Made by a program: the position numbers and the translations under genes. This document shows positions 1-7,708 of a stretch of DNA of 23,244 nucleotides, piece after piece (the first letter of the stretch is position 1; the number at the start of each line of letters is the position of its first letter). Origin of the DNA: an uncultured Mollicutes bacterium (GTDB lineage Bacteria; Bacillota_I; Bacilli_A; RFN20; CAG-826); assembly GCA_900540395.1 (NCBI GenBank), contig UQFQ01000020.1, positions 1-23,244 on the forward strand, read 5' to 3'. The notes under the pieces are model-generated. The model was not told the DNA's origin. It searched no databases and worked only from the letters and a program-made list of their open reading frames with translations.

Positions 1-1096
1 GTTCAACTTTAAAATCTAAAATTGAAATAGTGTTCTTATTTAAATAACCATTAACATCACTAATCATAAAATTAGCAAGTGGTTGATAAAGTTTAGTAAA
101 TTTAGCAGCTTCATCATAATAATTTGCCATATCAACACTAGTTAAAAGAATCTTGGCATCAACTTCATTTAAACCATAGTTATTTAAAAATCTCTCAAGT
201 TTTTGATCGTAAAGTTCAGGACAAGTATCAATAGCGTCTTTTACAAATTCATCGCTTAACTTAATAGGAGGAATATTTGGTTCAGTAAAGTATTTATAAT
301 CGGCTGCATCAGTTTTCTTTCTCATTAAAACTGTTTCTTTTTTAGCCTCATCATATCTTCTTGTTTCTTGTTCAACTTCTTGACCTAAAAGTAAGAGTTC
401 GCTTTGTCTTTTTGCCTCAAAATCAATGGCCTTTTCTACATTAGCGATTGAGTTAAGGTTTTTAATTTCGACTTTTGTTCCAAATTTATCGCTTCCATAA
501 GGTCTAATTGAGACATTAACATCACATCTTAATGAACCTTCTTCCATTTTTCCATCGCTAACATTAGAGAAAGTAACAATTTCTCTGATTTTTTCGACAT
601 ATTTTCTAGCTTCTTCCCCACTTCTTATTTCTGGTTTAGAAACAATTTCAATAAGAGGAATGCCAGCACGGTTATAATCAAGTAAGGTATAATCGCTAAA
701 ATGGTGTTGCATACAGGTATCTTCTTCCATGTGAAGTCTTTCTATACCTATCTTTTTATCTTTACCATTTACATTGATAATTAAATAACCTTCACTACCA
801 ATTGGTCGAGCTTGTTGAGTAATTTGGAAACCTTTAGGTAAATCACTATAAAAATAATTTTTACGGTCAAACCAAATTTCTTGATCGATTGACATGTGTA
901 AAGCGTTAGAAACTCTAATTGCGTTTTTAACCGCTTCTTTATTTACTCTAGGCATTGTACCTGGAAAAGCCATATCAAAAGCAACGACTTCACTATTTGG
1001 TTTTAATCCAAAGCTAATAGGAGCAAGTGAAAACATTTTTGATTTTGTTTTCATCTCGACGTGAATTTCAATACCAACTATTGTTTCAAAATTCAT
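1..1096 (-). CDS. gatB: Aspartyl/glutamyl-tRNA(Asn/Gln) amidotransferase subunit B, cut by window edge
   Basis: GatB is the kinase and tRNA-binding subunit of the GatCAB complex, which converts misacylated Glu-tRNA(Gln) (and Asp-tRNA(Asn) where present) to the amidated form using ammonia from GatA. Translating from the ATG at 1094-1096 gives 365 codons without a stop, beginning MNFETIVGIEIHVEM, and the frame runs off the left edge; about 110 residues of a usual ~475 are missing. The GatB signature region DYNRAGIPLIEIVSKPEIRS is clear near residue 140, and RCDVNVSIRP follows. The start lies 2 nt after the gatA stop, with the Shine-Dalgarno-like GGAGGG inside the gatA end, so translation is probably coupled. 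Identification is secure; only the C-terminal YqeY-like domain cannot be seen. Confidence 0.95.
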   Translation of the reverse strand, partial: MNFETIVGIEIHVEMKTKSKMFSLAPISFGLKPNSEVVAFDMAFPGTMPRVNKEAVKNAIRVSNALHMSIDQEIWFDRKNYFYSDLPKGFQITQQARPIGSEGYLIINVNGKDKKIGIERLHMEEDTCMQHHFSDYTLLDYNRAGIPLIEIVSKPEIRSGEEARKYVEKIREIVTFSNVSDGKMEEGSLRCDVNVSIRPYGSDKFGTKVEIKNLNSIANVEKAIDFEAKRQSELLLLGQEVEQETRRYDEAKKETVLMRKKTDAADYKYFTEPNIPPIKLSDEFVKDAIDTCPELYDQKLERFLNNYGLNEVDAKILLTSVDMANYYDEAAKFTKLYQPLANFMISDVNGYLNKNTISILDFKVE

Positions 1097-1098
1097 AA

Positions 1099-2577
1099 TT
1101 ACTTGCCCTCCTTTTTACTTGCATAAGAAGGATAAGTTAAATTCTTTAAACCAGTTCCTTCTTCAATTTTTAAAGAAATATTAAATAAATTAACTTCATC
1201 AAAAGGTCTACACATTAAATTAGCACCAAGTGGCATATCATTTTCAAAACCAATTGGTAAAGTAATTGATGGATATCCGCCAAAATTGCCAATTGTTAAC
1301 CAGTTATCAGCAATCATGAAATCTTCATTAATATCTTCACTAGATTTATTAATTAATGGAGCAATACTTGGAGCGGCTGGACAATAAACAGCATCATATT
1401 CTTCAAATATTTTGTTGAATGTATTAACAATTAAATGTCTTGCTCTTTGAGCTCTTAGGAAAACTTCCTCTTGGTTTTCTCTCATTAAGGCATAACTTCC
1501 AATAACAAATCTTCTTTTGATTAAAGCTGAAAAACCTTTTGTACGAGCATTAAACATAACTTCACTATAAGTTTTTCCACCATAATTTGGACCAAATTTA
1601 ATACCATCTAAGTTAGCATCATTACTTGTTGCTTCAGCACAAGAAATAACAATATAACTTGGATAAATTGCTCTAAGTAAATTAATATCAACATCAATAA
1701 AGTCGACTTTTGCGCCGTTTTTTCTCAAAAACTCTACGTTTTTATCAAAAGCTTCAAGAACATACTTATCAGTTATTCCTTTATAGATGCCATTAATAAC
1801 AGCAATCTTTTTGCCATCAATAGAAGAATTTAAATCTAAGTAATTTGGTCTTTCTTTATATGAGCTTGTTGAATCGTTTTCATCATGTTTTGAAAGAAGC
1901 TCCATGGCAAGAGCACTATCAAAAACAGAACGAGTAAAATAAGCAACATGGTCTAAACTTGGTGCAAATGGAAATAAACCAAAACGAGAAATAAGGCCCC
2001 ATGTTGGTTTAAAGCCAACAAGTCCAGCAAGAGCAGCAGGTTTTCTGACAGAGTCTCCGGTATCACTTCCAAGAGCAAAAGGAACAATTGCATCACTTAC
2101 CGCAACAGCACTTCCAGCACTTGATCCACCAACAATTCTAGTGTGTGATTTGTCCCAAGGGTTGTAAGTAACTCCTTTATGACCACTAGTACCAGTTCCA
2201 CCCATTGCAAGTTCATCAAGAGTTGATTTACCAATTAAAATAGCTCCAGCATCATTTAAAAGTTTAATAACAGTAGCGTCAAATAAAGGAACATATCCAT
2301 TTAAAATATTACTACTTGCAGTTGTTTCATAACCTTTAGTCGAATAGTTATCTTTAGCGACATAAGGAATGCCAAAGAAATAATTGTCTTTAGGGACCGG
2401 AAGTTTTGAAAGTTCTTCCGCCTTTTTAAGAGCATCTGCTTCAATAAGCATTTCAAATGCGTTATCTTTATTTTCTTTCGCTCTTTTAATAGCTTCTTTA
2501 GTAAGTTCAAGAGGATTAGTCTTACCTTCTAATAAAGCTTTATGGATTTCTTCTATTGTTAAATCTAAATAATTCAT
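1099..2577 (-). CDS. gatA: Aspartyl/glutamyl-tRNA(Asn/Gln) amidotransferase subunit A
   Basis: GatA is the glutaminase subunit of GatCAB. It hydrolyses Gln and passes ammonia to GatB. It is a 492-residue amidase-signature protein, close to the usual ~485. The Ser-cisSer-Lys triad is visible: Lys75 in VAKDN, Ser152 in GGSSAGSA and Ser176 in SDTGDSVRKPA. Residue 175, just before the nucleophile, is Asp where most bacterial GatA have Gly (DTGGS); from memory, Mollicute GatA proteins often carry this same Asp. It sits between gatC (1 nt upstream) and gatB (2 nt downstream), the standard gatCAB order. asnS is also in this window, so the complex probably serves mainly Gln-tRNA formation; that is inference. 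Confidence 0.96.
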   Translation of the reverse strand: MNYLDLTIEEIHKALLEGKTNPLELTKEAIKRAKENKDNAFEMLIEADALKKAEELSKLPVPKDNYFFGIPYVAKDNYSTKGYETTASSNILNGYVPLFDATVIKLLNDAGAILIGKSTLDELAMGGTGTSGHKGVTYNPWDKSHTRIVGGSSAGSAVAVSDAIVPFALGSDTGDSVRKPAALAGLVGFKPTWGLISRFGLFPFAPSLDHVAYFTRSVFDSALAMELLSKHDENDSTSSYKERPNYLDLNSSIDGKKIAVINGIYKGITDKYVLEAFDKNVEFLRKNGAKVDFIDVDINLLRAIYPSYIVISCAEATSNDANLDGIKFGPNYGGKTYSEVMFNARTKGFSALIKRRFVIGSYALMRENQEEVFLRAQRARHLIVNTFNKIFEEYDAVYCPAAPSIAPLINKSSEDINEDFMIADNWLTIGNFGGYPSITLPIGFENDMPLGANLMCRPFDEVNLFNISLKIEEGTGLKNLTYPSYASKKEGK

Positions 2578-2578
2578 C

Positions 2579-2875
2579 TTAGCCTACCACCTTTGGAAGT
2601 TTAATTTGACCATCTTTAACATCATGTGCATTTTTTAAAACATCTTCTTGAGCTAAAGGAGCAATTGGTTCATCTTCTCTTAAATAAGTAATTGTTACAT
2701 CAAATGGAAAAGTCATTGGGCTAACTTCATCAACACCCTTAATGTTGCCAATTAATTCTAATTGGCGTTGAATAGCACCAAATTCATTTAAAAGTGTTTC
2801 ATATTCTTCATCTTTCATGTCAAATAAAAGACGGTTTGCCGCATCTTTTAAGACTTCTTTATTCACTTCTTTCAC
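2579..2875 (-). CDS. gatC: Aspartyl/glutamyl-tRNA(Asn/Gln) amidotransferase subunit C
   Basis: GatC is the small clamp subunit that wraps GatA and GatB and stabilises the heterotrimer. At 98 aa it is the normal family length. Typical features are an N-terminal helical region (LLFDMKDEEYETLLNEFGAI), then the VDEVSPMTFP segment and LREDEP, followed by a tail ending LPKVVG. The start ATG lies 17 nt inside the 3' end of ligA, so the two genes overlap and translation is probably coupled. The gene is immediately followed by gatA. Confidence 0.94.
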   Translation of the reverse strand: MKEVNKEVLKDAANRLLFDMKDEEYETLLNEFGAIQRQLELIGNIKGVDEVSPMTFPFDVTITYLREDEPIAPLAQEDVLKNAHDVKDGQIKLPKVVG

Positions 2876-4877
2876 TATCTTTTCCTCCTATCATTACTTT
2901 AAATTCTTCTTCGCTAATAATTCTAATACCAAGTTTTTGGGCTTTATCAAACTTTGAACCCGGATCAGAACCACATAAGACAAAATCAGTCGCTTTAGAA
3001 ACACTGCTTACAACATGTGCTCCTAAATCCTCTAATATTTTACTCGCTTCACTACGAGTAAATTCAACTAAAGAACCAGTTAAGACAACTTTTTTATCAA
3101 AGAAAACATTTGATTCATCAAACTTATTACTTCCTAAATAAATTGTATTAACATTACTTTCCTTTAGTTTATTAATGAGTGCTAAGTTATCTTCATCTTT
3201 AAAATATTCATAAATGGAGTTAGCAACAACTTCACCAATATCATTAATCTTTAATAAGTCTTCTTTTGAAGTATGCATTAAGTTATCTAAAGTATTAAAT
3301 CGACGAGCTAAAGTTTTAGCCATTTTACTTCCAACTTCTTTAATGCCTAAACCAAATAGCAATCGTTCTAAACTATTTTGTTTACTCTTTTCAATAGCAT
3401 CAAGAAGTTTATCTACTGACTTATTGCTCCATCCATCCATCTCCATAATCTTTTCTTTATGCTTATAAATTTCATAGATATCAGGGATTATTCTTATGAT
3501 TCCTAAATCAAAGAATTCTTGAGTCACTTTTTCACCCATTGTTTCAATATCCATGGCATCTTTACTAGCAAAATGGATTAAAGATTCAATGTTTCTTGAA
3601 GGGCAATTTTTATTCATGCAGAAATGCATTGCATCAACTTTTTCTAAAATTGAGCCGCAAACTGGACACTTTTCAATCATTTTAAATGGTTTTTCTTCTC
3701 CAGTTCTTTCCTCTTTTATAACCTTTACAACTTCAGGAATAATATCGCCAGCTTTTCTTAAAATAACTGTATCACCAACCATTAAACCTTTTTCATTAAT
3801 GAAATCTTCATTATGTAAAGTCGCTCTTTGAACTAAAGATCCAGCAACTCTAACTGGTTCTAAAACCGCATTTGGAGTGATTTTTCCAGTTCGACCAACA
3901 GTATAGATAATATCTAATAATTTTGTTCTAACTTCTTTTGGTGGAAATTTATAAGCAACAGCCCATTTAGGAGTTTTTGCAGTATATCCTAATGTATCAT
4001 ATAAATCAAAGTCATTAACTTTTAATACAATTCCATCAATATCGTAAGGCAATGAATCTCTTTTTAAAGTGTATTCATGAACATAATCTAGGATTTCTTT
4101 TAAACCTTTTACTTTTCTAGCTTCAGGATTTGTTACAAAGCCAAGTTCCTTAAGTTTTAAAATTGAATCATAATGAGTATTGATATTAAAATCTTGTGCA
4201 TTTGTAAAATAATACCACCATCCATCAAGTTTACGACTTTTAGCAATTCGACTATCTAAATTTCTAATAGAACCTGCTGCTGCGTTTCTAGCATTTGCAA
4301 ATAGTGGTTCATTATTCTTAGCCCTTTCTTCGTTTAATTTATTCAAACTTTCTTTAGGCATATAAATCTCACCACGTACTTCAACTCTTCCCATTAATGG
4401 AATACGAGTAGGAATATCAGGAATTGTTAATACATTTGTTGTAACATCTTCTCCGGTTGTTCCATCTCCTCTTGTCGCCGCATATTGAAGTTCGCCATCT
4501 TGATAAACAAGCGACATTGCTAAGCCATCAATTTTCATTTCAGCAACAAATTCAACTTCTTTACCAATCTCATTATTGACTTTATTTACCCAATCAACGA
4601 GTTCTTCTTCATTAAAAACATCGCTTAAAGAAAGCATTTGAACTTGGTGATTAATCTTATTAAAGCCTTTTAAAACAGTTCCAATAATTCTTTGAGTTGG
4701 AGAATTTCTGGTAATTAATTCAGGCCACTCTTTTTCTATAGCCTCTAACTCTTCCATTTTTTGATCATAAACTGCATCGTCAACACTAGGATTATCTAAA
4801 ACATAATATTCACGAGCATAACGTTCAATTAACTTAACAAGTTCGTCGTGTTTTTTCTTTGCTGTCAAAAAATCCAT
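2859..4877 (-). CDS. ligA: NAD-dependent DNA ligase LigA
   Basis: LigA seals nicks in duplex DNA with NAD+ as the AMP donor, in replication and repair. It has 672 residues, a full-length family member. Domain order is visible: an N-terminal Ia domain with paired tyrosines (YAREYYVLD), the adenylation domain with catalytic Lys115 in KIDG, and an OB fold. A four-cysteine zinc site near residues 405-430 (CPVCG, then CMNKNCPS) follows, then helix-hairpin-helix repeats (GLGIKEVGSKMAK) and a C-terminal BRCT domain from about residue 593 (KKVVLTGSL). The start is 2 nt downstream of the pcrA stop. The pcrA-ligA pair and its linkage to gatCAB are conserved in Bacillus relatives, where a lipoprotein gene (camS/yerH) usually lies between; it is absent here. 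Confidence 0.97.
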   Translation of the reverse strand: MDFLTAKKKHDELVKLIERYAREYYVLDNPSVDDAVYDQKMEELEAIEKEWPELITRNSPTQRIIGTVLKGFNKINHQVQMLSLSDVFNEEELVDWVNKVNNEIGKEVEFVAEMKIDGLAMSLVYQDGELQYAATRGDGTTGEDVTTNVLTIPDIPTRIPLMGRVEVRGEIYMPKESLNKLNEERAKNNEPLFANARNAAAGSIRNLDSRIAKSRKLDGWWYYFTNAQDFNINTHYDSILKLKELGFVTNPEARKVKGLKEILDYVHEYTLKRDSLPYDIDGIVLKVNDFDLYDTLGYTAKTPKWAVAYKFPPKEVRTKLLDIIYTVGRTGKITPNAVLEPVRVAGSLVQRATLHNEDFINEKGLMVGDTVILRKAGDIIPEVVKVIKEERTGEEKPFKMIEKCPVCGSILEKVDAMHFCMNKNCPSRNIESLIHFASKDAMDIETMGEKVTQEFFDLGIIRIIPDIYEIYKHKEKIMEMDGWSNKSVDKLLDAIEKSKQNSLERLLFGLGIKEVGSKMAKTLARRFNTLDNLMHTSKEDLLKINDIGEVVANSIYEYFKDEDNLALINKLKESNVNTIYLGSNKFDESNVFFDKKVVLTGSLVEFTRSEASKILEDLGAHVVSSVSKATDFVLCGSDPGSKFDKAQKLGIRIISEEEFKVMIGGKDSERSE

Positions 4878-4879
4878 AA

Positions 4880-7117
4880 TTAATCCTCAATTTTTGATAA
4901 AGCTTTATGGCTTCCTAATAAACGTTTTAATCCAAAATCATCAAAAACAACATCAATAATATCGTTTTCAACTTTAGAAACATAACCATTTCCGAAGACT
5001 TTGTGATTAACTTTATCCCCTACTTTCCAATTGATTCCATTTCCGATATTAATTTCAGTAAAACCACTTACTGGTTTAGTTGCCTTAGTGAAAATTCCAT
5101 TTCCTTCCGTAGTTTTTTTAGGGTCGATGAAATATAAGTTTCCACTTCTATTATTACTGACTGAACCAACATCAACTCCCATATAAGAAAAGGAAGGTAT
5201 TTTAAGCCCAGCTTCTTTAATAAATCGAGATGGAGTATTTGTTGAAGAAGTAACATAAGAGTATTCTCTATTTAAGGTTACATAGAGCTTCTTTTTTGCT
5301 CTAGTAAAGGCAACATAAGCAAGTCGCCTTTCTTCTTCAAGCCCTTCTTTGTCTCTTTCATTAATTGCTCTTTGATTTGGGAAAACACCATCGTTTAAAC
5401 CAATTACAAAAACATAATTAAACTCTAAACCTTTAGCGGTATGAACAGTCATTAAAGAGACATTATCATCACCTTTAATTTCATCTTGAGAAGTCATTAA
5501 AGCAATATTTTGTAAGTATTCTTCGAAGTTACTTTCTGGATGTTCACGTAAATAGTTACGAATATCATCTATTAAAGCGTGAACGTTTTCTAATTTATCA
5601 TCATCTTCTTCACTATCTTCTAAAGCCTTATAAAAACCTATATTTTTTAAAAATTGATCTAAGACTTCGCTATAAGCTTCAAGATTTAAATTTAATTTAC
5701 TCTTTGTCGAATCCATTTTAGCAATAAGTTCTTGAACAGACTTAACAAGAGATGGTTTTATTTCGCTGTGATAACGATCAATAACTCTAAAATATTCAAG
5801 TAAGCCAAGATTTAAAGCCGAAGCTTCTGCTCTTAACTTATCAACACTTTTATCGCCAAATCCACGTCTTGGAAAGTTAATAATTCTTAAAAAAGAAATA
5901 TCATCTTTATCATTAAAAATAATATGGAAATAAGCTAAAGCATCCTTAATTTCTTTACGAGCATAAAACTTTAATCCACCATAAACTCGATATGGAATAC
6001 CTCTAGTGGTAAAAGCATTTTCAATTTTTAATGATAAATACGAAGAACGATATAAAATAGCCACATCTTTAAATTTAAAATTACTATCTTTTTCTTTAAG
6101 TTCTAAGATCGTATTTGCAACAAAATTAGCTTCTGCAATTGAACTATCTAAAGCCTTTAAAGTAATGTCATCTCCTGTGGCATTATTAGTAAATAAATCT
6201 TTCTTAACTCTTTCTTTATTAAAAGCAATTAACTTATTACTGGCTTCAAGAATTTTAGTAGTTGAACGATAGTTTTCATTTAATATAATTGTCTTCATTG
6301 GAGAAAAAACCTTGTCAATCTCAAGGATAATTCTTTGATTTGCTCCTCTCCAAGTATAAATGGTTTGATCAGGATCACCAACAACATAGACACAAGTTTC
6401 TCTATTTGTTAGAAGCTTAAGCAATTCAAATTGAACATCGTTAGTATCTTGAAATTCATCAACTAAGATATGTTTAATCTTTTGATTAAAATGAGCTCTA
6501 ACTTCTGGGAATTCTCTTAAAATTTTGATTGTATAAATCAATAAATCATCAAAATCTAAAGCGCCAGCTTCGTTTTTTCTATATTCATATTCTTTAAAGA
6601 AATCTAATAAAATTTTCTCACGAGGATTACCATAATTATTAAGTTTAACTTCGCTTGGTAATAATCCTCTCATCTTCTTGCCGCCAATATAATTTACAGC
6701 TTGAGCAATAATTTCATCAGTTTTCTTATAGCCTTTATCAACACCAATCATCTTAATAAGACGCAAAGTGTCGTCGTCATCATATATTGTATAATTTCTT
6801 GGTATTCCTAAATGTTCTGCTTCAACTCTTAAAAAGCGAGCACAAAAAGAGTGAAATGTTGAAATTGCTAATCCGGCAAGATTAAAATCAGGAAGCAATG
6901 CACTGGTTCTTTCTTGCATTTCTCTAGCAACTTTATTTGTAAAAGTAATTGCAACTATTTCATATGGTCTAACTTTAAATACATCAATTAAATAAGCAAT
7001 TCTGTAGGTTAAAACACGGGTTTTTCCACTTCCAGCCCCTGCAATAATTCTAAGATATTGATCTGCACTACTCACAGCTTCAAATTGGTTTTTGTTTAAT
7101 TCGTTTTGATAATCCAT
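4880..7117 (-). CDS. pcrA: ATP-dependent DNA helicase PcrA (UvrD/Rep superfamily 1)
   Basis: PcrA is a 3'-5' SF1A helicase acting in nucleotide excision repair, in plasmid replication and in clearing RNA polymerase and RecA from DNA. It is 745 aa, near the usual 720-750. Walker A is AGAGSGKT at residues 26-33 and Walker B is DEFQD at 220-224. Other SF1 motifs are visible: AITFTNKVAREM (Ia), GDPDQTIYTWRGA (III), LNENYRS (IV), VSLMTVHTAKGLE (V) and EERRLAYVAFTRA (VI). A PcrA/UvrD C-terminal Tudor-like tail (WKVGDKVNHKVFGNG) is present, as expected for RNA polymerase contact. It is the first gene of the pcrA-ligA-gatCAB operon. The ATG has only a weak Shine-Dalgarno (AGG), and a short hairpin directly abuts it. 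Confidence 0.96.
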   Translation of the reverse strand: MDYQNELNKNQFEAVSSADQYLRIIAGAGSGKTRVLTYRIAYLIDVFKVRPYEIVAITFTNKVAREMQERTSALLPDFNLAGLAISTFHSFCARFLRVEAEHLGIPRNYTIYDDDDTLRLIKMIGVDKGYKKTDEIIAQAVNYIGGKKMRGLLPSEVKLNNYGNPREKILLDFFKEYEYRKNEAGALDFDDLLIYTIKILREFPEVRAHFNQKIKHILVDEFQDTNDVQFELLKLLTNRETCVYVVGDPDQTIYTWRGANQRIILEIDKVFSPMKTIILNENYRSTTKILEASNKLIAFNKERVKKDLFTNNATGDDITLKALDSSIAEANFVANTILELKEKDSNFKFKDVAILYRSSYLSLKIENAFTTRGIPYRVYGGLKFYARKEIKDALAYFHIIFNDKDDISFLRIINFPRRGFGDKSVDKLRAEASALNLGLLEYFRVIDRYHSEIKPSLVKSVQELIAKMDSTKSKLNLNLEAYSEVLDQFLKNIGFYKALEDSEEDDDKLENVHALIDDIRNYLREHPESNFEEYLQNIALMTSQDEIKGDDNVSLMTVHTAKGLEFNYVFVIGLNDGVFPNQRAINERDKEGLEEERRLAYVAFTRAKKKLYVTLNREYSYVTSSTNTPSRFIKEAGLKIPSFSYMGVDVGSVSNNRSGNLYFIDPKKTTEGNGIFTKATKPVSGFTEINIGNGINWKVGDKVNHKVFGNGYVSKVENDIIDVVFDDFGLKRLLGSHKALSKIED

Positions 7118-7144
7118 AGCCTAAAAAGTATATCATTTTTGGCT
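7118..7144 (-). promoter_or_regulatory. Hairpin occupying the pcrA leader
   Basis: On the minus strand, AGCC-AAAAA pairs with TTTTT-A-GGCT across an 8-nt loop, with one bulged base, and the 3' arm ends at the base next to the pcrA ATG. The only Shine-Dalgarno-like bases (AGG) lie inside this arm. If transcription starts about 7 nt after the -10 at 7150-7155, the leader would consist almost only of this hairpin. The stem is short and AT-rich, so its effect on translation is a guess. Confidence 0.35.
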
Positions 7145-7149
7145 TGTTA

Positions 7150-7155
7150 ATTATA
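7150..7155 (-). promoter_or_regulatory. Candidate -10 element for the pcrA operon
   Basis: A perfect TATAAT lies on the minus strand 33 nt before the pcrA ATG. No good -35 is found at the usual distance (CTTAAA at 17 nt spacing is poor). The position fits the first gene of the pcrA-ligA-gatCAB operon, but chance TATAAT hexamers are common in DNA this AT-rich. Confidence 0.4.
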
Positions 7156-7300
7156 GTTAAAGACGATAGTAGTTTAAGGATTTTTTCTTTGAGGATTTCT
7201 TATGAAATATTTCTTAAAATTCTCGATTTTAAACTTTTCAAATAAGGCTTATCAATTTATAAAACAACCATGAAATGTTCCTTTAAAAATTTTTTATTAT

Positions 7301-7318
7301 TTTAAAAATATTTTTAAA
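7301..7318. repeat. Perfect 18-bp AT-only palindrome
   Basis: TTTAAAAATATTTTTAAA is its own reverse complement. It lies in the gene-free stretch between pcrA and the candidate plus-strand RNA, about 65 bp upstream of that RNA's -35. The surrounding 7281-7330 is nearly pure A/T and may act as an UP element or an easily melted or curved spacer; no protein site is recognised. Apart from this and the sites listed separately, I see nothing in 7156-7381. Confidence 0.5.
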
Positions 7319-7381
7319 TTTTTTGAAATAAACTCCTTTATATTAGTGAAAGGCAATTTAAATGAATTCCTTTAGCGTTCT

Positions 7382-7410
7382 TTGACAACATAAGTTTAGG
7401 TAAAAATAGT
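7382..7410 (+). promoter_or_regulatory. Candidate sigma-A-type promoter for the plus-strand RNA
   Basis: A perfect -35 TTGACA (7382-7387) is followed after 17 nt by AATAGT (7405-7410; 4 of 6 matches to TATAAT). The predicted start, G at about 7417, coincides with the first base of the closing helix of the structured segment 7417-7613. This is the best -35 seen in any intergenic region of the window, and it points away from every annotated gene. Confidence 0.5.
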
Positions 7411-7416
7411 TTTAGT

Positions 7417-7613
7417 GGTATTAATTGAGTTAAAGCAATACTTTCTTGGGTTTCTAGATTTATTTTAAAATGATTTGACTACTTTAAATGATATTGCGCC
7501 GGGAAATATTTTGAATTTAAAGAGTGGCTGGAAAGAATGCAGATATCTTTTTAAGATATTGATGCTCCTTCGCTTAGTCAAACCTTGGGGTGAAAGTTAT
7601 TGTTTGATAATCC
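7417..7613 (+). ncRNA. Candidate structured non-coding RNA, about 200 nt, family not recognised
   Basis: No frame here codes for a protein, but the plus strand folds well. The ends pair: GG at 7417-7418 with CC at 7612-7613, ATTA at 7420-7423 with TAAT at 7608-7611, then 13 pairs between 7433-7445 and 7592-7605 with one bulged T. Inside are three abutting helices. P1 is 7474-7481 with 7575-7582 (8 perfect pairs). P2 is 7482-7489 with 7515-7522 (8 perfect pairs), topped by ATATT/AATAT around a GC-rich loop GCGCCGGGA. P3 is 7523-7574, with a terminal ATATCTT/AAGATAT hairpin and an internal loop. No unpaired base separates P1, P2 and P3. Pairs 7435-7603, 7525-7572, 7527-7570 and 7542-7560 are G-U on the plus strand but C-A mismatches on the minus, which favours plus-strand transcription. 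Size and end-pairing recall 6S RNA, but the branched interior does not. No clear terminator is seen downstream. Confidence 0.45.
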
Positions 7614-7708
7614 ATTATTAAATACATGAATACTTCTATTTAATATCTAAACAATTGATTTAATGAATTAAATGGCAAAATATTGATCAAAATTAAGAGT
7701 ATTTAAAG

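Noticed and set aside
2384..3141. Plus-strand open frames opposite gatA, gatC and ligA
   Set aside because: They are shadows of strongly supported minus-strand genes, with low-complexity Ser/Leu-rich translations and no ribosome-binding sites. The same applies to other plus-strand frames opposite ligA, pcrA, asnS, tsaE, ntdP, the hydrogenase, adhE and rex.
7417..7613. Reading the structured segment as a known riboswitch, RNase P, SRP RNA or tmRNA
   Set aside because: The conserved motifs I know for purine, SAM, lysine, cobalamin, FMN, TPP, glycine and T-box RNAs, and for RNase P (GAGGAAAGTCC), SRP (CAGGTCCGGAAGGAAGCA) and tmRNA, are all absent.
7574..7615. Minus-strand mini-frame starting MDYQ like PcrA, in the gene-free stretch
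   Set aside because: It stops after 13 residues, has no ribosome-binding site, and the likeness to PcrA ends after the 13-nt repeat. It is treated as a repeat or antisense signal, not a gene.
7617..7672. AT-only hairpins after the candidate RNA as its terminator
   Set aside because: They have no G-C pairs and no following U tract, and such repeats are expected by chance at this base composition.
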